A DNA stretch of 52,981 bases from Cyclobacteriaceae bacterium (GTDB taxonomy: Bacteria > Bacteroidota > Bacteroidia > Cytophagales > Cyclobacteriaceae): contig WFNR01000100.1 of assembly GCA_015488485.1 (NCBI GenBank), forward strand, positions 1 to 52,981, written 5' to 3'. Each line of letters begins with the position of its first letter. The stretch's first letter is position 1. This document shows positions 52,390 to 52,981 of the stretch, in pieces. Both the position numbers and the translations under genes were made by a program. The notes beneath the pieces are model-generated. The model was not told the DNA's origin and ran no database searches. It was given only the letters and a program-made list of their open reading frames with translations.

Positions 52390-52474
52390 GTTGATTTGCT
52401 CCTGCAGCAGTAAACTTAAGCGGCTTACTCTACGTAAAAAAGAAATAATCGTACGCCTTGCCGGTTGAAATTCA

Positions 52475-52482
52475 TAATTTTG
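52475..52482 (+). promoter_or_regulatory. -7 box (TAATTTTG) for the gene at 52509
   Basis: It is a perfect TAnnTTTG, 26 bases before the GTG start. A TTG at 52458-52460 lies too close for a classic -33 element. Confidence 0.5.
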
Positions 52483-52508
52483 ACCGATTGCAACCTACCA
52501 ATCAAATT

Positions 52509-52981
52509 GTGAGACGGCTGTTACTCTTCTTCCTGCTTTTTGTGAGCCTTAGCGGCCGGGCCTCGCACATTGTGGGGGGTGAATTTGAGCTTTTGCATAT
52601 TGAGGATTTCCGCTATAAGCTCAATCTGATTTTGTATTTTGATGTAAAAAACGGCAACCCCGGAGCGCGTGATAACGATGTAACTGCGCGCATCTTTCGC
52701 AAATCCGATAATCAGCCGATGATGGATGTACTGCTGCCTTTTGTGCAGGTGCTGCGGGTAGATTATTTTCAGCCGCAATGCTCACAGGGCGAGATTATTA
52801 CCGATAAGCTTATTTACTCGGCAGAGATTACCTTGCCGCCCGATGTTTATAATGATCCGGCCGGTTATTATATAGCGTGGGAGCGCTGCTGCCGCAATTA
52901 CAGCATTACCAACATCTATAGCGAAGACCCGCAGGATGATGGCGCTATTACGGCCGGGCAGACGTTTTATCTGGAGTTTCC
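52509..52981 (+). CDS. Gliding-motility-associated secreted protein, N-terminal part (runs off the window)
   Basis: The GTG at 52509 opens a frame that continues to the window end with no stop (157 codons and 2 bases). It begins with a signal peptide (VRRLLLFFLLFVSLSGRA), followed by SHIVGGEFELLHIEDFRYKLNLILYFD. Later come WERCCRNYSITNIYSEDP and AGQTFYLEF. This is the standard N-terminus of large Bacteroidota proteins that end in a gliding-motility-associated (type B T9SS) C-terminal domain. The C-terminus is beyond the window. A -7 box lies 26 bases upstream. Confidence 0.88.
   Translation, partial: MRRLLLFFLLFVSLSGRASHIVGGEFELLHIEDFRYKLNLILYFDVKNGNPGARDNDVTARIFRKSDNQPMMDVLLPFVQVLRVDYFQPQCSQGEIITDKLIYSAEITLPPDVYNDPAGYYIAWERCCRNYSITNIYSEDPQDDGAITAGQTFYLEF

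Noticed and set aside
51001-52413. A 470-codon open frame on the plus strand, longer than the gene opposite it
   Set aside because: It lies antisense to rlmD, which has every expected motif. The plus-strand product has no recognisable domain; it is a codon-bias shadow.

Overview
The window reads as chromosome of a Bacteroidota bacterium, most likely order Cytophagales. The evidence is gene content: a type IX secretion C-terminal domain, exosortase F with its partner, an ECF sigma/FecR/TonB-receptor/DUF4249 operon, DUF4920 and DUF4136 proteins, and a SHIVGGEFE-type gliding-motility-associated protein. Perfect or near-perfect TAnnTTTG (-7) promoter boxes also lie just upstream of many genes. 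Most of the window is about 50-55% G+C. The AT-rich islands are the first 2 kb, the first third of the giant surface protein, and the hipBST-like locus. Assignments rest on reading the sequence and on recalled family features; no database search was run.

Layout. 1-2040: a small accessory patch with a four-helix-bundle (S23-like) gene, a PglD-like sugar acetyltransferase and a DUF559 nuclease-like gene, packed among at least three families of short imperfect repeats that supply parts of coding sequences. 2114-11557: exosortase F (apparently without a normal start codon), its partner, a 2083-residue T9SS surface protein, a 62-residue exosortase-type substrate, and a membrane nucleotide-sugar dehydratase. 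11541-15684 (minus): a translesion pair, Y-family polymerase and error-prone DnaE, with a palindrome in the divergent promoter region. 15842-21062: DUF4920, a small outer-membrane protein, BipA/TypA and two lipoproteins. 21216-26197 (minus): sigma factor, anti-sigma factor, TonB receptor, DUF4249 lipoprotein. 26348-31801: methionyl-tRNA synthetase and a sodium-pumping decarboxylase operon (gamma, alpha, beta).

31798-36741 (minus): Pth, L25, PRPP synthetase, tRNA-Gln, DUF4136, cytochrome c, SCO and a DUF2064 glycosyltransferase. 37040-39058: a TPR histidine kinase. 39019-45508 (minus): a tight five-gene operon combining a flavoprotein, a polytopic 4Fe-4S protein and three glycosyltransferases. 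45699-48040: a polyprenyl-phosphate sugar synthase-like GT2 with its PMT/ArnT-like partner. 48058-49530 (minus): a three-gene split HipA locus (HipB, HipS-like, HipT-like) with three operator-like palindromes spaced exactly 40 bp apart. 49643-52374 (minus): an orphan ABC ATPase, a small unknown protein and RlmD. 52509 to the end: the start of a secreted gliding-motility-associated protein.

Strongest leads: (1) the DUF559 gene bracketed by palindromic repeats, with repeats making up both ends of the neighbouring acetyltransferase; (2) the split HipA locus with phased operators and no serine in its kinase P-loop; (3) the exosortase F neighbourhood with an almost mature-less substrate peptide; (4) the redox module fused into a glycosyltransferase operon.
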